Shown here one piece after another: positions 7,276 through 9,223 of a stretch of DNA of 9,223 nt (position 1 is its first letter; each line of letters opens with the position of its first letter). The stretch comes from Calditrichaceae bacterium. Lineage in GTDB: Bacteria > Calditrichota > Calditrichia > Calditrichales > Calditrichaceae. Below the pieces are notes generated by a model. That model made no database searches and was not told the origin of the DNA. It worked only from the letters and a program-made list of their open reading frames with translations. The position numbers and the translations under genes were made by a program. The stretch is from positions 1-9,223 of the forward strand of contig JAUVIB010000101.1 in assembly GCA_030592985.1 (NCBI GenBank), given 5' to 3'.

Positions 7276-7398
7276 GTCATTCCTGTGCAAACAGGAATCT
7301 TAATATAACACCGTTCGATTTCTGATGATCTAATCCTGTTTTGATTTTTAAAGAATTGTGTAACATTTAGATTCCCGCTAAAAATGTGCGGGAATGAC
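7276..7398. repeat. REPIN-like pair of inverted REP hairpins
   Basis: The left hairpin (7276-7300) reads GTCATTCCTGTG...CAGGAATCT with stem ATTCCTG/CAGGAAT. The right hairpin (7369-7398) reads AGATTCCCGC...GCGGGAATGAC with stem ATTCCCGC/GCGGGAAT. The two are in opposite orientation, about 68 bases apart. Their outer ends (GTCATT and AATGAC) and inner ends (AATCT and AGATT) match those of the REP-like segments inside the 6794-6930 element, which suggests a common family. The stems also recall ATTCCC...GGGAAT palindromes found in many unrelated genomes. Confidence 0.7.
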
Positions 7399-7453
7399 AG
7401 TTATAGATGGGTATGGGATGAATAGTTATGAGAAAAACCCCAATTTTTCAACA

Positions 7454-7477
7454 GCGTAATTCTTATGAATTTTACGC
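7454..7477. repeat. Short palindrome
   Basis: GCGTAA (7454-7459) and TTACGC (7472-7477) pair perfectly. Inside them ATTC/GAAT can extend the stem with a 2-base bulge and a 4-base loop. It borders direct-repeat copy 2. There is no T run on either side, so it does not look like an intrinsic terminator. Confidence 0.5.
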
Positions 7478-7480
7478 CGG

Positions 7481-7560
7481 GACACCCAAAATCCGTATAA
7501 TATGACTTAATTTCTTTATTATCAATAGGAATTTTTGGAATAATCAAAAACCATAGAAAA
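7481..7560. repeat. Diverged direct repeat, copy 2
   Basis: This copy begins GACACCCAAAATCC and ends CAAAAACCATAGAAAA, matching copy 1 (7160-7237) at both ends and weakly in the middle (GGAATTTTTGGA). It ends about 23 bases downstream of the fucosidase stop codon on the transcribed strand. Confidence 0.55.
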
Positions 7561-7583
7561 CAGCAGAGAAGAAAAAACTAACA

Positions 7584-9041
7584 TTATTCAAGATAAAATG
7601 ACCATGCATATTCACACGGTGGATTCATCCTAAGATTTTTAGGAATAGATATAATCATAGCGTCTGCCGTTCTTTTCCATTTCAAGGCGGTATTCGTTCC
7701 AAGCATAGTAATTTTCTGAATAGATAAAGAGTTGTCTAAAGGTATGATAATGTTTTCCGGTGGTTGTTTCTCATTCTTTTTCGCCAGGTAGATAACATAA
7801 AGTTTCCCCTCTTTTCCTTTAGTAAAAGCCAAAGAGTGTTCGCGATAAGGTGGAGCCGGCCGGGTATTATAAATAGCGTTTCCGTTAACCTTTAACCAGC
7901 TTCCCAAACTTTTCATTCGTTCATAAGCCGTTTTGTCCAATTTCCCGTCCGGATCAGGGCCCAACTTCAATAAAAGATTACCCCCCTTTGCCACAACATC
8001 CACCAACGTATGAATGAGCGTTTTTACCGGCTTATAATGGGCATCCCGACTGTATGACCAACTGCCGCTCATAGTTAAGCAGGTTTCCCAAGGTTCGGGT
8101 AAATAATTTTTGGGAACATACTGTTCAGGCGTCAGATAATTCTCATTGGAACCGGCAACAAAACGGTCTACAACGAGAAGTCCGGGTTGTTTTTTCCTAG
8201 AATCTTCGACAATCTTATCCATGTTCAGATCCTGGTTTTGTGGAATATGGAGTTGTGTATACCCACGTTCTTTAAACATTCCGTCTATGAAGGAGGAAAT
8301 TCCCATCTCCATGGGATCCAATGGTCTGACCCAGCCTCCGTCTAACCAAAGGATATCAACTTTTCCGTAATTACTCATTATCTCATTGATTTGTGTATGC
8401 GTAAATTCAACAAATTTTTGCCAGCGCTGAGGATGTTTATAGATATTATAATTTACATTCCGATCAATAGGGGGGAAATAGGGATTCCAAAAATATTCAC
8501 TGTGCCAATCTGCTTTGGAAAAATAAGCCCCGATCATGAAATTATGTTTTCTGAAAGCCGTAAAGAGCTCCTGGGTAACATCGGCTTTGCTGTTTTTGTG
8601 GAAGATACAATTTTTATCTGTAACTTTATAATCGGTTGTTTTAGTGTCAAACATGCAGAAACCATCGTGATGTTTGGTGGTGAAAATGAGATATTTCATC
8701 CCGGCGTCTTCCGCAGTTGTAGCCCATTTTTCCGGTTGAAAAAGGACAGGGTTGAACGTTTCTTTCAATTTTTCATAGGCGTTCTTATATTCAAAATAAT
8801 TATTATTGTTTCTTTTTGTCCAGCCAACATCTTCGGGACAGATAGACCATGATTCCACAATACCCCATTGAGAGTATGTTCCCCAATGCATCATCAGACC
8901 GAGTTTAAGGTCACGCCATTTTTCCAATTTTTCTTTAACGAGTGGGTCAGAGGGTGGGATATAGCCGTTAGTCTGTTTATCTATTTGTGAATAGAGGGGT
9001 GAGAGAGTAAAAAATAATAACAACCCGATTATTTTGTACAT
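7584..9041 (-). CDS. GH29 alpha-L-fucosidase, exported
   Basis: This 485-residue glycoside hydrolase of family 29 removes alpha-linked L-fucose from glycans by a retaining mechanism. It has a Sec signal peptide (MYKIIGLLLFFTLSPLYSQ). The catalytic barrel carries the family signatures in order: GLMMHWGTYSQWG (48-60), KYLIFTTKHHDGFCMFDT (116-133, with H124-H125), FMIGAYFSKADWH (168-180) and VDILWLDGGW (228-237). D234 in the last is the expected catalytic nucleophile. E319 in PWETCLTMSGSW is a plausible but unproven acid/base residue. Residues 350-365 hold the usual GGNLLLKLGPDPDG, followed by a C-terminal beta domain. No T9SS tail is present, so it should act in the periplasm. The ATG has GGGAGG 6 bases upstream. 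The linkage or source of its substrate cannot be read from sequence. Confidence 0.93.
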   Translation of the reverse strand: MYKIIGLLLFFTLSPLYSQIDKQTNGYIPPSDPLVKEKLEKWRDLKLGLMMHWGTYSQWGIVESWSICPEDVGWTKRNNNNYFEYKNAYEKLKETFNPVLFQPEKWATTAEDAGMKYLIFTTKHHDGFCMFDTKTTDYKVTDKNCIFHKNSKADVTQELFTAFRKHNFMIGAYFSKADWHSEYFWNPYFPPIDRNVNYNIYKHPQRWQKFVEFTHTQINEIMSNYGKVDILWLDGGWVRPLDPMEMGISSFIDGMFKERGYTQLHIPQNQDLNMDKIVEDSRKKQPGLLVVDRFVAGSNENYLTPEQYVPKNYLPEPWETCLTMSGSWSYSRDAHYKPVKTLIHTLVDVVAKGGNLLLKLGPDPDGKLDKTAYERMKSLGSWLKVNGNAIYNTRPAPPYREHSLAFTKGKEGKLYVIYLAKKNEKQPPENIIIPLDNSLSIQKITMLGTNTALKWKRTADAMIISIPKNLRMNPPCEYAWSFYLE

Positions 9042-9047
9042 TGTATT

Positions 9048-9053
9048 CCTCCC
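9048..9053 (-). promoter_or_regulatory. Shine-Dalgarno site of the fucosidase
   Basis: On the minus strand GGGAGG lies 6 bases before the ATG at 9039-9041, supporting that start codon. Confidence 0.65.
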
Positions 9054-9058
9054 TTATG

Positions 9059-9137
9059 AAAAAACAACCACAAAGCCGTAAAGAGAAACTTTTTAGTATC
9101 TTAATATTTCTTTATGTCTTAGAGACTTTGTGGCTGT
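9059..9137 (-). terminator. Inverted repeat with T tract, possible terminator
   Basis: Read on the minus strand, ACAGCCACAAAG (9137-9126) pairs with CTTTGTGGTTGT (9075-9064) over 12 bp with one G-T pair. A run of six T ends the right arm (9064-9059). The loop is about 50 bases and contains further A/T-rich partial complementarity (CTTTA/TAAAG). It starts 5 bases after the stop codon of the upstream partial gene, the right place for its terminator. The long loop is unusual, and CCACAAAG-type sequences recur as interspersed repeats in many bacteria, so it may instead be a repeat insertion. Confidence 0.5.
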
Positions 9138-9142
9138 CGTTT

Positions 9143-9223
9143 TTATTTTGTCTTACTAGCTATAACGCTTAGTGTGCCTTCGGAATAAGAAGCTTTTGCC
9201 TTGAGTTCCGTTTTACCGGCTTC
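9143..9223 (-). CDS. C-terminal fragment of a gene cut by the window edge
   Basis: An open frame enters from the right edge and ends at TAA 9143-9145, giving 26 codons reading EAGKTELKAKASYSEGTLSV and a short basic tail. The AGKTELKAKAS...GTLSV pattern is like the final strands of the C-terminal immunoglobulin-like domain of GH2 beta-galactosidase-type enzymes or of bacterial Ig-like domains. A glycoside hydrolase would fit next to a fucosidase. With only 26 residues, the identity is a guess; that it is coding is supported by the frame, the protein-like composition and the hairpin placed right after its stop. Confidence 0.45.
   Translation of the reverse strand, partial: EAGKTELKAKASYSEGTLSVIASKTK

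Larger units (their letters stand above)
6714..7583. other. Repeat-rich 870-base gene-free region
   Basis: This region between the fucosidase stop and the T9SS protein start is dominated by small repeats: an inverted-repeat element at 6794-6930, a REPIN-like pair at 7276-7398, a diverged direct repeat at about 7160-7237 and 7481-7560, and a palindrome at 7454-7477, all listed separately. A 68-codon open frame on the minus strand (7074-7280) overlaps one direct-repeat copy, has no family resemblance or ribosome binding site that I can see, and is probably chance. The promoter of the T9SS-protein gene must lie within its first few hundred bases, but I cannot place it. Confidence 0.65.

Noticed and set aside
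7074..7280. 68-codon minus-strand open frame in the repeat region
   Set aside because: It overlaps a direct-repeat copy and one arm of a REP-like hairpin. It has no good ribosome binding site and its protein looks like translated repeat sequence (rich in Cys, Arg and Phe).
7276..7398. CRISPR array or tandem repeat
   Set aside because: There are only two hairpins, in opposite orientation and of different sequence. There is no regular repeat-spacer pattern.
8391..8852. 153-codon plus-strand open frame
   Set aside because: It lies fully inside the fucosidase gene on the opposite strand, which has clear family motifs. It is a shadow frame.

Overview
The window looks like a chromosomal stretch of a Gram-negative, AT-rich bacterium of the Fibrobacterota-Chlorobiota-Bacteroidota (FCB) assemblage. 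The clearest clue is a secreted protein with a C-terminal type IX secretion (T9SS) sorting domain (YPNPFN motif near residue 360). There are also two lipoprotein genes and a GH29 fucosidase with a signal peptide. Strong Shine-Dalgarno sites and TTG starts argue against a typical Bacteroidia member, which rarely uses them, and fit Calditrichota, Ignavibacteriota, Marinimicrobia or KSB1-like lineages better. This placement is inference.

Every gene I can support is on the minus strand, so reading follows descending coordinates. At the right edge (9143-9223) is the C-terminal end of a gene, possibly a glycoside hydrolase. It is followed by a hairpin with a T tract (9059-9137) and then an intact GH29 alpha-L-fucosidase (7584-9041). 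Next comes an 870-base gene-free stretch (6714-7583) full of small repeats: a MITE/REPIN-like inverted-repeat element (6794-6930), a second REPIN-like pair (7276-7398), and two diverged copies of a roughly 80-base direct repeat (7160 and 7481).

Below that lies a closely spaced row of genes from 6713 to 991. It holds a T9SS-secreted protein of unknown function (437 aa), two small lipoprotein genes both broken by frameshifts (4718-5282 and 4289-4691), an acyltransferase-3 family membrane protein (3046-4194), a DUF454/YbaN-type membrane protein (2570-3004) and an AbgT-family transporter (991-2523). Gaps between them run from 26 to about 117 bases, so co-transcription is possible but not shown. 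A GNAT-type acetyltransferase (322-813) follows after a 177-base AT-rich gap. The last 321 bases hold no convincing gene.

The main discoveries are the broken lipoprotein pair, whose reading frames I rebuilt by hand (four single-base indels in about 1 kb, beside some 6.4 kb of intact genes), and the two REPIN-like elements that share terminal signatures. Base composition is mosaic: AbgT and the fucosidase are clearly richer in GC than the block between them. I see no defence system, phage, CRISPR array, RNA gene or recognisable new multi-gene system.
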